Below the pieces are notes generated by a model. It did no database searches. It had not been told where the DNA came from and saw only the letters and a program-made list of their open reading frames with translations. A stretch of DNA of 38,101 nucleotides from an uncultured Curvibacter sp. (GTDB lineage: Bacteria; Pseudomonadota; Gammaproteobacteria; Burkholderiales; Burkholderiaceae_C), in assembly GCA_903902035.1 (NCBI GenBank), contig CAIUTG010000131.1, positions 1-38,101 of the forward strand. The letters run 5' to 3'. This document shows, one piece after another, positions 25,364-34,261 of this stretch. How positions within the stretch are numbered: the stretch's first letter is position 1; the number at the start of each line of letters is the position of its first letter. A program made the translations under genes and the position numbers.

Positions 25364-26586
25364 GTGGTCAACTCCAAACCCATGACCACCGCGTCTTCGC
25401 GTCCGATGGGCGTGGCCGGGGCGACAGGGGCGGCGTAATACGCCTTGCGCACACCCGCTGGCTCAAAACCAAATCGCCGGTACACCGCTTGCGCCCGCTC
25501 ATTCGAGGCGCGCACTTCCAGCCACAGCTTGGCTGCGCCTTGCCTGCGGGCCAACAAGGCCACGGCATCCAGCAGCAAACGCCCCCATCCCTGGCGCTGA
25601 AACGCCGGGGCCACGGTGATGTTGAGCAAATGGGTTTCACCGACGCCCTTCATGGCGACGAAATAGGCGATCAAGGTCTCGCCACCGACCAAGACCATCA
25701 AGTCGTAACCGGTGCGGAGGGAGTCCTCAAAATTGCCCCGCGACCAGGGGTGGCTGTAGACCTCTTTTTCTATCGTCATGACTTTGTCTAGCCACCCCGT
25801 TGTCATGCGCAGGAGCTGCGCTTCAGACCTCGCGACGGTGGGTGTTTTGGGCGGTTTTTGGGCTTTTTCAGCCGCTCTTTCCTGCGTGGTTTGGGCCACC
25901 TTATCCCGCAAATACAAAGGCTGAGCCGCTTCTGGCGTCACCGCCAGCCCGGCGGCCCAGGCTTGTGGGGCCAGCCGCAGCAAGGCCGTGGCACTGGGCC
26001 AAACCGCATGTCCGGGGCATTGCACCTGACCGGCAAGCTGTTCAAACCGCGCACCATATGCGGCCCCCGCCGTGCCAGCCAACATCCACGGCGCGCCCAC
26101 GGCCTGAAGTGCTGGGGGCGTCAGGCGCTCAGGACGGCAAAGTTCAAAGGCGGGCTCACGCGCGCCGCCCAACGCCACGGCCTGCCAGTGGCCCTGTTGG
26201 TATTGGTAGGCCGCGGCATACACCTCATCCATGCGGGCATCGAGGGCCGCCAAGATTTGGGTGTGGCCATGCTGGTAGCGGGCCTCCTCGGCCACCGCCA
26301 GCAAGGAGTCCAAGGCCAAGACGGGCCGCTCGGCGCCCAGCGCCAAACCTTGCGCCACCGCACAGCTGGTGCGCAATCCCGTGAAAGAACCGGGGCCACG
26401 ACCAAACACCACCGCATCCAAATCATGGAGCGTCAAACCGGCTTGTTTCAACAAATCCAGGGCTCGCTCAATGAGCTGGGCGGAGGCCTGCGCGCCGCCT
26501 TCGCCCTCAAACGACCAGGTTTGCTGGTCATCGGTGACGGCGATGGACAAACGCTCGGTACTGGTGTCAAAGGCTAAAAAAGGCAT
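25360..26586 (-). CDS. tsaB-rimI: TsaB-RimI fusion: tRNA t6A dimerisation subunit plus ribosomal S18 N-acetyltransferase
   Basis: One 408-residue frame joins two usually separate proteins. Residues 1-235 are TsaB, with the N-terminal LAFDTSTERLSIAV and the RGPGSFTGLR motif; TsaB supports TsaD in threonylcarbamoyladenosine synthesis at tRNA position 37. A linker of about 25 residues rich in Lys, Pro and Thr leads to a GNAT domain (258-408) with the acetyl-CoA loop RQGWGRLLLD and ANERAQAVYRRFGFEPAG-like end, which is RimI, acetylating the N-terminus of ribosomal protein S18. The frame is unbroken; internal Met codons near 261 and 270 could also yield free RimI. The longer frame beginning at 26841 is rejected. 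It is divergent from dacB. Confidence 0.9.
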   Translation of the reverse strand: MPFLAFDTSTERLSIAVTDDQQTWSFEGEGGAQASAQLIERALDLLKQAGLTLHDLDAVVFGRGPGSFTGLRTSCAVAQGLALGAERPVLALDSLLAVAEEARYQHGHTQILAALDARMDEVYAAAYQYQQGHWQAVALGGAREPAFELCRPERLTPPALQAVGAPWMLAGTAGAAYGARFEQLAGQVQCPGHAVWPSATALLRLAPQAWAAGLAVTPEAAQPLYLRDKVAQTTQERAAEKAQKPPKTPTVARSEAQLLRMTTGWLDKVMTIEKEVYSHPWSRGNFEDSLRTGYDLMVLVGGETLIAYFVAMKGVGETHLLNITVAPAFQRQGWGRLLLDAVALLARRQGAAKLWLEVRASNERAQAVYRRFGFEPAGVRKAYYAAPVAPATPIGREDAVVMGLELTT

Positions 26587-26651
26587 GTCCCCATTATCCC
26601 GAAAGTGGGGACCCGCTTTGAGACGGCGGGACGGACTGCTAGGATGGTTTG

Positions 26652-28133
26652 ATGACCCGTTTTTCAATTGCTTTTGGCTTGGCCTGGGTGCTGGCCTGTG
26701 TCGCCCCTCTGCTGGCCTGCGCCCAAACACCGGTCTCGACGACGGCCGCCACACCCACCTTGCCACGGGAGCTGGCCCAGGCCCTGCAAAAAGCCGGCTT
26801 GCCGGCGCAAGCGGTGTCCTTCTGGGTGGCCCCCTTGGCAAGCCAAGACACGGTGGCGCCCCCCTCCATCGCTCAACCGCTGCTGGCCTGGCGGGCCCAG
26901 GAGCCCATGAATCCAGCCTCGGTCATGAAGCTGTTGACCACCAGCGCCGCCCTCGATTTGCTGGGCCCAGACTTTACTTGGCACACCCCCGTCTATGGCG
27001 ATGGCCGCTTGCAGGGCGGGGTATTGCAAGGCAATTTGTACCTCCAAGGGCAGGGCGACCCGACCCTGGTCACGGAGCGGCTGTGGCTGTTGTTGCGCCG
27101 CGTCCGGCAATGGGGGGTTGAACAAATTCAAGGAGACATCGTGCTGGACCGCAGTGCGTTTGAAAACGCCCCGATCAACCCAGCCGACTTTGATGGCGAG
27201 CCGCTGCGCCCCTACAACGTGCCCGCCAATGCCTTGATGTTGAATTACCGGGCCTGGAGCGCCACATTCAGCCCCGACCCCACCCAGCCTGTGGCCCATG
27301 TGCAGGTCGAGCCCGCCTTGCTGGGGGTCGAAGTGCCCAGCACCGTGCCTTTGTCGGCCGGGCCCTGTGCCGATTGGCACGGGGCCTTGCAGGCCCGTTG
27401 GGACCAGGCCCTGCAACTCAGCTTCCGTGGCAGCTACCCCGCCGCCTGTGGTGAGCGGGTTTGGTCCATGGCCTATGCAGACCCCCAACAGTTCGACGCC
27501 AGGCTCTTGGGCGCCCTGTGGCAGGCGCTGGGGGGGAAGTTGCAGGGCACGGTGCGCGAAGGCAAAGTCCCTGCGGGTCTGACGCCCTGGTTCAGCCCAA
27601 GCTCCCCCCCTTTGGCCGAGGTGGTGCGCAACATCAACAAGTTCAGCAACAACCTGATGGCGCAACAACTGTTTTTAACCCTGAGTTGGCAAACCTCGGG
27701 GGTGGGCGCCAACGAAGCGTCACGCCAAATTTTGCGGCAATGGTGGCTGAACAAGATAGGCTCCCTCAGCGATTTGCCGGAGATTGACAATGGTTCGGGT
27801 TTGAGCCGCCAATCACGCATCAGCGCCCAGGCTTTGGGCCGCCTGTTAAGTTTCAATTGGCGCCAGGGCGACATGCCCGAGCTGCTGGCTTCGCTGCCCT
27901 TGGCGGGGGTGGATGGCACCTTGAAACGCCTGGGGCAGGGTGCCCACTCAGCCCGCTGGGGCTCGGCCCATCTCAAGTCGGGCAGCTTGCGCGACGTCTC
28001 CGCCGTGGCAGGCGTGGTGCGCAACCCGCAAGGAAAGTATTTCGTGGTGGTGGCCATCGCCAACCACGAACACGCCGCCGGGTTTCATCCCGTTGTCCAA
28101 GCCCTGCTGGACTGGCTCAGCAAGGCCCCTTGA
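26652..28133 (+). CDS. dacB: D-alanyl-D-alanine carboxypeptidase/endopeptidase (PBP4 type)
   Basis: A 493-residue periplasmic class C penicillin-binding protein of peptidase family S13. A signal peptide covers about the first 25 residues (hydrophobic VLACVAPLLACAQ; a Cys at 23 makes a lipoprotein form possible but the box is atypical). The catalytic motifs are complete: S90-V-M-K93, S332-N-N334 and K442-S-G444. A large insertion between the first two motifs is typical of PBP4. It trims D-Ala-D-Ala and cross-links of peptidoglycan. The ATG at 26652 has AGGA upstream. It stands alone, divergent from tsaB-rimI and convergent with the SGNH lipoprotein gene. Confidence 0.92.
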   Translation: MTRFSIAFGLAWVLACVAPLLACAQTPVSTTAATPTLPRELAQALQKAGLPAQAVSFWVAPLASQDTVAPPSIAQPLLAWRAQEPMNPASVMKLLTTSAALDLLGPDFTWHTPVYGDGRLQGGVLQGNLYLQGQGDPTLVTERLWLLLRRVRQWGVEQIQGDIVLDRSAFENAPINPADFDGEPLRPYNVPANALMLNYRAWSATFSPDPTQPVAHVQVEPALLGVEVPSTVPLSAGPCADWHGALQARWDQALQLSFRGSYPAACGERVWSMAYADPQQFDARLLGALWQALGGKLQGTVREGKVPAGLTPWFSPSSPPLAEVVRNINKFSNNLMAQQLFLTLSWQTSGVGANEASRQILRQWWLNKIGSLSDLPEIDNGSGLSRQSRISAQALGRLLSFNWRQGDMPELLASLPLAGVDGTLKRLGQGAHSARWGSAHLKSGSLRDVSAVAGVVRNPQGKYFVVVAIANHEHAAGFHPVVQALLDWLSKAP

Positions 28134-28148
28134 TGTTTGGCTTGTGTT

Positions 28149-29207
28149 TTACCAGCGGGCACGGACACGCCCGTAGGCGTAATTGCCGAACAAGACCTGA
28201 GCGGCCGGGGTGAAATACACCTCGTCGGCAAATGTGTATTTGGTGTAATCCAACCCGGTGGTGATGGTCGATGGCGAACACAGGTGTGAGTTGACATGGT
28301 TGGCACCAATGCCGATGCCCACACCCGGGTCAATGGTGTCGCACACAACGGTGGAAGCGTCCCGCAAGCCATACGCAGAGGCCGAGTTGTTGGTCCCGGT
28401 AATCAGGTTGTAGTAGTAAGCCGAATCCACATAAAACACATTGACCGACAAATCGGCAACAGAGACTTCCAAGGCGGGGTTGAAGCCCACAATATTGACC
28501 GAAGTAACGCCCTTGGCTTCAGTACAGGTGATCGGATTGGACAGGCTCTGCGCATTGCTGCCCACCACGGCCAACGACATCAAGGAGGAAACGGTGCTGT
28601 TGGTGCCCCACGGCGAATGGCTGGCATCGTAAGTGCCGGTCACCAGCACATGGGTGGCGCCCGCATTGACCAAGCGGCGCACCTCGGCCCCCAGGTCACA
28701 GCCCGCTTGGGCCATGTTGGTGAGGTATTGGTCTTGGGTAATGGCGCCTTGCTGAATTTGACGGGTTTGCACGATCAAATCGCTCAAACCCCCGTTGATG
28801 ACCACCAGATCATTCGGGCCAAACGTGTCTCGTGCCAAAAACTGACTCACCTGATCGTGGATGGTGGGGGTGCTCAAATTGCCCACCGCATCCGGGGTTT
28901 GCAATACCCGGGCGTTGCCATAGGCATAACCGGTGGATTGGGCACTGGCACACGAAGGGTTCAGCGTCAAACCATAGGCATTGGCCAACTGTTGCACCCA
29001 AATATTAATGGTCCCATCGTTCACGGTATAGCGCGACAGGGTGGCGGTACAGCCATGTTGTCCTACATCACTGAGGCCGTCACCAAAAGAAACGATGCGG
29101 GTGGGGTAGAAAGCCGACACCACCTGACTCGCGCCACAACCGGCCAATAAACTGGCAGCCGTTGCCAATAGCAAGCAATAGGCCAGTCGTAAGCAATTTC
29201 CACTCAT
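28149..29207 (-). CDS. SGNH/GDSL-family lipoprotein lacking the catalytic residues
   Basis: A 352-residue secreted lipoprotein: basic-hydrophobic N-terminus with lipobox LAGC (Cys24). The fold is SGNH/GDSL hydrolase by its block order, but each block has lost its key residue: block I is FGDGLSDVG, with Gly44 where the nucleophile serine should be; block III is NGGLSDL, with Ser142 in place of the oxyanion Asn; block V is ADEVYFTPAA, with Tyr331 in place of the catalytic His (usual D-x-x-H). The frame is intact and conserved-looking elsewhere, so this is not simple decay. It may be a binding protein of the outer membrane or use other residues. The ATG at 29207 has GGAGA at 7 bases; the ATG at 29219 is less likely. 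Confidence 0.82.
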   Translation of the reverse strand: MSGNCLRLAYCLLLATAASLLAGCGASQVVSAFYPTRIVSFGDGLSDVGQHGCTATLSRYTVNDGTINIWVQQLANAYGLTLNPSCASAQSTGYAYGNARVLQTPDAVGNLSTPTIHDQVSQFLARDTFGPNDLVVINGGLSDLIVQTRQIQQGAITQDQYLTNMAQAGCDLGAEVRRLVNAGATHVLVTGTYDASHSPWGTNSTVSSLMSLAVVGSNAQSLSNPITCTEAKGVTSVNIVGFNPALEVSVADLSVNVFYVDSAYYYNLITGTNNSASAYGLRDASTVVCDTIDPGVGIGIGANHVNSHLCSPSTITTGLDYTKYTFADEVYFTPAAQVLFGNYAYGRVRARW

Positions 29208-29273
29208 TGAATTCTCCATCCTTGGCCGCTAGTGTAACGAGGCTTGCTGTCCTGAGATCACCCGCGCCATCCC

Positions 29274-30317
29274 TCAAGCGGCCGCACGCCGCAATCGGTC
29301 GCTCACACCCTCCCATTCGGGTGAGGCGGGGGGCGTTTGAACCCAGATTTCACGGATGCTCGGGCCATCCATTTGCCGCAAGTCAGCGAACAAGGCTTGG
29401 GCCGCTGCCGCCGCTTGGTCCGGCATGGTCAGCACCTGCAGGGGCGCTTTGGCTTGAAAAGGGACAGGCTCCCGGACATACAAGGCCAAGTGGGCAGTCG
29501 GGTTTCCCTGGCCCTCGCGTTGCGCCAGTTCCGTTTGCATTTGGGTCAAACTCATGAGCCTGACCTTGGCTTGAGGGGCGTAATGGGCGGTCAAGGTGCC
29601 AGAGGCCTTGGGCGTGGTCTGCTGACTCAACTGCAGCGCCTGTTCGGGCGTGACCAGGGCTTGACCAAAATCAGACAGAACGGCCAACAGAGCCGCTCGG
29701 GACACCCCACCTGGCCGCAACAAAACGGGCACCCCGCGACTGCAATCCACGATGGTCGACTCAATCCCCACTTGACAGGCGCCGCCGTCCAAAATCAACA
29801 ACGCGTCCCCGTCACCTTGGGGAAATTCGCTCGCCACATGCTGCGCGGTGGTCGGGCTGACCCGGCCGAACCGATTCGCGCTCGGCGCGGCCACGCCGAG
29901 AACACCCAAAGCCTGGGCGCGTTTTAAAAGGGCCTGGGCCACAGGATGCGCCGGGCAACGCAAACCAATGCTGGCCTGCCCCCCCGCCGCCACGGCACCC
30001 ACCTGCGCACGGCGAGGCAGGATCAGGGTCAGGGGGCCGGGCCAAAACGCGCGCATCAAGGCCTGGGCAAATGCCGGCACGTCACGGGCAAAGTGGGCCA
30101 CGTCGCTGGCTTGGGCCACATGCACGATCAAGGGATGGTCCGCGGGTCGGCCCTTGGCTTGAAAAATTTGCGCCACGGCGTGGGGGTTGTTGGCGTCTGC
30201 GGCCAAGCCATACACGGTTTCGGTCGGCAAACCCACCAAGGCGCCAGCACGCAAGGCTTGAGCCGCTTGCTCAACGGCCGCCTCTGCGGTGACAGGGTCC
30301 AGCGCGTTCAGAATCAT
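29274..30317 (-). CDS. tsaC: L-threonylcarbamoyladenylate synthase, Sua5 type
   Basis: A 347-residue Sua5/YrdC enzyme making threonylcarbamoyl-AMP from threonine, bicarbonate and ATP, the first step of tRNA t6A37 synthesis. The YrdC domain (about 1-210) has LPTETVYGLAADA, KGRPADHPLIVHVA and APSANRFGRVSPTTAQHV; the C-terminal Sua5 domain (about 220-347) starts with TLTAHYAPQAK. The length sets it apart from the short TsaC. GGAGG precedes the ATG at 30317. It is 16 bases after purK, so probably in one operon with purE and purK. TsaB of the same pathway is encoded about 3 kb away as a fusion with RimI. Confidence 0.93.
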   Translation of the reverse strand: MILNALDPVTAEAAVEQAAQALRAGALVGLPTETVYGLAADANNPHAVAQIFQAKGRPADHPLIVHVAQASDVAHFARDVPAFAQALMRAFWPGPLTLILPRRAQVGAVAAGGQASIGLRCPAHPVAQALLKRAQALGVLGVAAPSANRFGRVSPTTAQHVASEFPQGDGDALLILDGGACQVGIESTIVDCSRGVPVLLRPGGVSRAALLAVLSDFGQALVTPEQALQLSQQTTPKASGTLTAHYAPQAKVRLMSLTQMQTELAQREGQGNPTAHLALYVREPVPFQAKAPLQVLTMPDQAAAAAQALFADLRQMDGPSIREIWVQTPPASPEWEGVSDRLRRAAA

Positions 30318-30333
30318 CCGCCCCTTGCCTCCT

Positions 30334-31509
30334 TCAAAAAGCCGCCATGCCCAGACAGGCAGCGGCCTCCAGGGCCACACGGCGCGCACGCGCTGCCGTC
30401 TCTGCCGTGATGTTGAGGTGGCCCATTTTGCGCCCCGGTTTGGCCTCTTGCTTGCCATACAGGTGCAAATGCGTGCCGGGCAAGGCCAGCACCTTTTCCC
30501 ACGGCGGGTTGGTGGCCAAGCCGTCCTGCGGCCACAGGTCACCCAACAGGTTCAACATGATGCTGGCGCTGTGCAAACGGGGCGACGTCAAGGGCAGCCC
30601 ACACAAGGTGCGCACCTGCAACTCAAATTGGGAGACATCGCAGCCATCCAGGGTGTAGTGGCCGCTGTTGTGGGGGCGGGGGGCAATTTCGTTAACGACC
30701 AGGCGGCCATCTTGCAACACGAAAAACTCCACGCACAAAACCCCCACATAGTCCAAGCCCTGGGCAATGGCGCGGGCTGAGGCCACCGCCTGTTGCGCGG
30801 TTTGGTGGGACAAATGGGGCTCCGGGTCTTCAAAAACCTCGGTCACCGCCAAAATGCCGTCGCGGTGCAAATTGCGCTGCACCGGAAAGTTCACCATGTC
30901 GCCATCGCGTCCCCGCGCCACGATCACCGAGCACTCCAGCGCCAAGGGCAGCATTTTTTCGAGCACACAAGGCACCTGACCCAGTTGCGCCCAGGCCGCA
31001 GCCAGCGCTTCACGGGTTTTGACGCGAACCTGGCCTTTGCCGTCATAGCCCATGCGCGCGGTCTTCAAAATGCCCGGCAACAAGTCCTGCTGGATTTGGG
31101 CCAAGGAGGTCTCGTTGTCCAACACGGCATAGGGCGCACAGGGCACGCCACACGCCACAAAATGGGCCTTTTCACGGGCCCGGTCCTGGGCCACCGACAC
31201 GCTGGCCGCTGCGGGCGAGACCACGCGGGATTGTTCGGCCAAAGCCGCCAAGCTGGCGGCCGGTACATTTTCAAATTCGGTGGTCACGGCGGCGCAGAGC
31301 CCGCCCAATTGGGCCAAGGCCTGCGGGTCGCTGTAATCGGCCACCAGGTGCTGGTGGCTGACGCGTCCCGCCGGGCTGTTGGCATCGGGGTCCAAGACCA
31401 CCGTGAAATAGCCCATTTGCTGGGCGGCATGCACAAACATGCGGCCCAATTGGCCGCCGCCCAGCACCCCCAACGTGGCACCGGGCAGGATGACGGCGCC
31501 GCGCTTCAT
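30334..31509 (-). CDS. purK: N5-carboxyaminoimidazole ribonucleotide synthase
   Basis: A 391-residue ATP-grasp enzyme converting AIR, ATP and bicarbonate to N5-CAIR in purine synthesis. The N-terminal [22 protein letters not shown], central [11 protein letters not shown] and the ATP-grasp end [19 protein letters not shown] identify it. The ATG at 31509 overlaps the purE stop as ATGA, so the two consecutive enzymes are translationally coupled. A longer frame to 31539 is not needed. PurE then moves the carboxyl group; PurC of the next step is encoded 2 kb away. Confidence 0.96.
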   Translation of the reverse strand: MKRGAVILPGATLGVLGGGQLGRMFVHAAQQMGYFTVVLDPDANSPAGRVSHQHLVADYSDPQALAQLGGLCAAVTTEFENVPAASLAALAEQSRVVSPAAASVSVAQDRAREKAHFVACGVPCAPYAVLDNETSLAQIQQDLLPGILKTARMGYDGKGQVRVKTREALAAAWAQLGQVPCVLEKMLPLALECSVIVARGRDGDMVNFPVQRNLHRDGILAVTEVFEDPEPHLSHQTAQQAVASARAIAQGLDYVGVLCVEFFVLQDGRLVVNEIAPRPHNSGHYTLDGCDVSQFELQVRTLCGLPLTSPRLHSASIMLNLLGDLWPQDGLATNPPWEKVLALPGTHLHLYGKQEAKPGRKMGHLNITAETAARARRVALEAAACLGMAAF

Positions 31510-32021
31510 GCTTGGGCCGGGGGCAGGGTCATGGTCCACGCCGCCTGGGTCTGGGCCAAGCGGTAGGCTGCCAACTGCGCACGCAATGCCGGGTTATGCA
31601 GCGCCATCGTGGCCACCGCAAACAAGGCCGCATTGGCCGCCCCCGCCTGGCCAATGGCAAACGTCGCCACCGGAATGCCCTTGGGCATTTGCACAATGCT
31701 GTGCAAGGAATCGACGCCCTGCAAATGCTTGCTGGCCACCGGCACGCCCAACACCGGCACCTGGGTCTTGGCGGCCAACATCCCGGGCAAATGCGCCGCG
31801 CCACCCGCGCCCGCAATGATGGCCTGCAAACCCCGCTCCTCGGCCTGTTCGGCGTAAGCAAACAGTTCGTCGGGCATGCGGTGGGCGGAGACCACGCGGG
31901 CCTCATGGGGCACACCAAAGTGCTGCAACACCTCGACCGCCGCTTGCATGGTGTCCCAGTCGCTGCTGGAGCCCATGACAACACCGATCAAAGGAAGGGA
32001 TGAGGACGAGAGTGAAGACAT
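31506..32021 (-). CDS. purE: N5-carboxyaminoimidazole ribonucleotide mutase
   Basis: A 171-residue class I PurE that rearranges N5-CAIR to CAIR. Substrate-site motifs are [24 protein letters not shown] and [11 protein letters not shown]. It pairs with PurK, as expected for class I enzymes. The stop overlaps the purK start. The Ser-rich first eight residues are upstream of the conserved core and there is no strong ribosome-binding site before the ATG at 32021, so a start slightly downstream cannot be excluded. It is divergent from the thioredoxin-TPR gene; the shared upstream region holds a palindrome at 32042-32061. Confidence 0.95.
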   Translation of the reverse strand: MSSLSSSSLPLIGVVMGSSSDWDTMQAAVEVLQHFGVPHEARVVSAHRMPDELFAYAEQAEERGLQAIIAGAGGAAHLPGMLAAKTQVPVLGVPVASKHLQGVDSLHSIVQMPKGIPVATFAIGQAGAANAALFAVATMALHNPALRAQLAAYRLAQTQAAWTMTLPPAQA

Positions 32022-32041
32022 AAAAAGGCGACGGTTAAATG

Positions 32042-32061
32042 GCTTTGCTTGATGGCAAAGC
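32042..32061. repeat. Perfect inverted repeat in the purE leader region
   Basis: GCTTTGC (32042-32048) and GCAAAGC (32055-32061) with a 6-base spacer, overlapping a 10-bp palindrome CAAAGCTTTG at 32056-32065. It lies about 20 bases before purE. It could be an operator or a leader hairpin; it does not match the E. coli PurR box. Confidence 0.45.
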
Positions 32062-32146
32062 TTTGAATTTTACTTTTTAGTGCCCAAGCGCCTGACAATT
32101 CGCCAAAATAGCGCTTTTCCCCTCCTTTTTTCGGAACGCTTCCACC

Positions 32147-33115
32147 ATGATCGACGTGACCCAACACAATTTTGAGCAAGAGGTGCTCCAAGCCTCCAGC
32201 ACCACGCCGGTGCTGATCGATTTTTGGGCCCCCTGGTGCGGCCCTTGCAAAACCCTGGGCCCGGTGCTTGAGAAGCTGGAAGCCGATTACCAAGGCCGCT
32301 TCAAACTGGTCAAAATCGACTCCGACCAAGAGCCCCAACTGGCGGGCGCTTTTGGCATTCGCAGCATCCCGACCTGCATTCTGATGGTGGGGGGCAAGCC
32401 CGTCGATGGCTTCATGGGCGCGTTGACCGAAGGCAAGCTGCGCGATTTTTTGGACAAGCACATCCCCTCGGAAGACGCCCTGCACGCCGAAGCCGAAACC
32501 GAGGCGGCGGAGGCCTTGATCCAGGCGGGCGATACCGAAGCCGCCCTGGCCAAACTGGCCGAAGCCTTGGCCGCCGACCCCGGCAACGACGACGCGCGTT
32601 TCGACTACGCCAAACTGCTGATTGCGGGCGGTGCCTTTGAAGCAGCCCGCGCACTGCTGCAAGACCCTTTGACACGCATTCCCAAGCCCCTGCGTTTTGA
32701 GGCCTTGGCCACTTGGCTGCAAGCCATGGAATACGTGGACGGCCAAGAATTTGCCAGCCAGTATGGCGGCTGGGAACGGCCCCAATTCGACGCCAAGATT
32801 GCCGAAAACAAACGCGACTTTGACACCCGCTACGCCAAGGCCGCCGCCTTGTTGTCGGCCGGTTTGTTGCCCGAGGCCATGGATGAGTTGTTGGAAATCG
32901 TCATGCGTGACCGCGCCTGGAACCAGGAGCTGGCCCGCAAAACCGTGGTCGCCATTCTGGAGTTGCTCACCCCCACCAAGCCCAAGGGCGGCGGCGATGC
33001 GGGCAACAAAACCGCTGGCGGCATTGAGCTGGCCGGCAAAGCCGTGGCGGCGCTCGACCCGCAGGCTGAGTTGGTGGCGCGTTATCGGCGCAAGCTCAGC
33101 ATGGCGTTGAATTGA
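32147..33115 (+). CDS. cnoX: Thioredoxin-domain TPR protein, CnoX/YbbN-like
   Basis: A 322-residue cytoplasmic protein. Residues 1-108 are a thioredoxin domain with active site WCGPC (Cys31, Cys34) and cis-proline loop RSIPTC. Residues 115-322 are helical repeats of the TPR type (ALIQAGDTEAALAKLAEALAADPGN, LLSAGLLPEAMDELLEIV). CnoX couples protection of oxidised proteins to handover to GroEL/DnaK. E. coli CnoX has lost the CGPC site and redox activity; here the site is intact, as in many other bacteria, so thiol-disulfide activity is expected. It stands alone, divergent from purE. Confidence 0.9.
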   Translation: MIDVTQHNFEQEVLQASSTTPVLIDFWAPWCGPCKTLGPVLEKLEADYQGRFKLVKIDSDQEPQLAGAFGIRSIPTCILMVGGKPVDGFMGALTEGKLRDFLDKHIPSEDALHAEAETEAAEALIQAGDTEAALAKLAEALAADPGNDDARFDYAKLLIAGGAFEAARALLQDPLTRIPKPLRFEALATWLQAMEYVDGQEFASQYGGWERPQFDAKIAENKRDFDTRYAKAAALLSAGLLPEAMDELLEIVMRDRAWNQELARKTVVAILELLTPTKPKGGGDAGNKTAGGIELAGKAVAALDPQAELVARYRRKLSMALN

Positions 33116-33157
33116 GCCTTGGCGTTTCGGCTTGGCTTACTCAGTGCTTGTTGCGGC

Positions 33158-34099
33158 TTAAACCGGCAAACCGGTCAACCGCCCCAAGGCCTCGCGGTAT
33201 TTGGCGGCGGTTTTTTCAATCACCTCCGGCGGCAAGGTCGGCGCCGGCGCGGTTTTGTTCCAGGGCTGACCATTGACCTGGGCGGTTTCCAGCCAATCGC
33301 GCACAAATTGCTTGTCGTAGCTGGGTGGGTTTTCACCGGCGGCAAAAGCGGCGTCATAGCCCTCGACCGGCCAGTAGCGTGAGCTGTCTGGCGTCAGCAC
33401 CTCATCCATCAAGACCAATTGGCCCTGCGGGTCCAAACCGAACTCAAACTTGGTGTCGGCAATGATCATGCCTTTTTTGAGTGCCATTTCATAAGCCGTT
33501 TTGTAAATGGCGATGCTGAGGTCGCGGATGCGGGTGGCCAAGTCCAGGCCAATCATGTCCACCGTTTTTTCAAAGGTGATGTTTTCGTCGTGCTCACCCA
33601 TTTCCGCTTTGGCGGCGGGGGTGTAGATGGGCTCGGGCAGACGCGAAGCGTTTTTCAAACCGGCGGGCAAGGGCACGCCGCAGACCGATTGGCTTTCCTG
33701 GTACTCCTTCCAGCCGCTGCCCGCCAAATAGCCACGCACCACGGCTTCCACCGGAATGGGTTTGAGCCGTTTGACCAGCATGGAGCGGCCCCGCACCTGG
33801 GCCCGCTCTTCCGGCTTGACCACGCTCTCGGGCGCATCGCCCGTGAGGTGGTTCGGGCAGAGGTGGCCCAAATGGGCAAACCAAAAAAGCGCCATTTCCG
33901 TCAGCAATGCCCCCTTGCCAGGAATGGGCTCGCCCATGATCACGTCAAAGGCCGACAAGCGATCGCTGGCGACCATCAAGATGCGGTCGTCCCCCACGGC
34001 ATAGTTGTCACGCACCTTGCCACGGGCCAGCAGGGGCAGGGAATGAAGTTCAGAGGTGTGCAAAGCGGGGGTGGACGAAGTGACTGCGGTCGTGCTCAT
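33158..34099 (-). CDS. purC: Phosphoribosylaminoimidazole-succinocarboxamide (SAICAR) synthase
   Basis: A 313-residue PurC, joining CAIR and aspartate with ATP to give SAICAR. It has [25 protein letters not shown] at the N-terminus (ATP site), [14 protein letters not shown], and [11 protein letters not shown] with [13 protein letters not shown] near the end, all typical of PurC. The ATG at 34099 fits the family start; an in-frame extension to 34195 is rejected. The gene converges on the thioredoxin-TPR gene and is divergent from the PQQ-type dehydrogenase. Confidence 0.95.
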   Translation of the reverse strand: MSTTAVTSSTPALHTSELHSLPLLARGKVRDNYAVGDDRILMVASDRLSAFDVIMGEPIPGKGALLTEMALFWFAHLGHLCPNHLTGDAPESVVKPEERAQVRGRSMLVKRLKPIPVEAVVRGYLAGSGWKEYQESQSVCGVPLPAGLKNASRLPEPIYTPAAKAEMGEHDENITFEKTVDMIGLDLATRIRDLSIAIYKTAYEMALKKGMIIADTKFEFGLDPQGQLVLMDEVLTPDSSRYWPVEGYDAAFAAGENPPSYDKQFVRDWLETAQVNGQPWNKTAPAPTLPPEVIEKTAAKYREALGRLTGLPV

Positions 34100-34194
34100 C
34101 GGAATGGCTCTTGATAAAGGTCTTGGGTTGTGATTTTGAGAAGTATGCCAGCCTCTGAACGCGGCAACGGTCGTGCGCAGCCGACGAAGCCACA

Positions 34195-34222
34195 TTGCAC
34201 TTAAAAGCCTCGCGCCTAGACT
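34195..34222 (+). promoter_or_regulatory. Weak candidate promoter of the PQQ-type dehydrogenase gene
   Basis: TTGCAC (34195-34200) and TAGACT (34217-34222) with a 16-base spacer, 40 bases before the ATG at 34262. Matches to the sigma-70 consensus are partial. Confidence 0.3.
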
Positions 34223-34261
34223 TTATTGGCTGACTTTTTCCTTTTTTCGCAAAGGTTTTCT

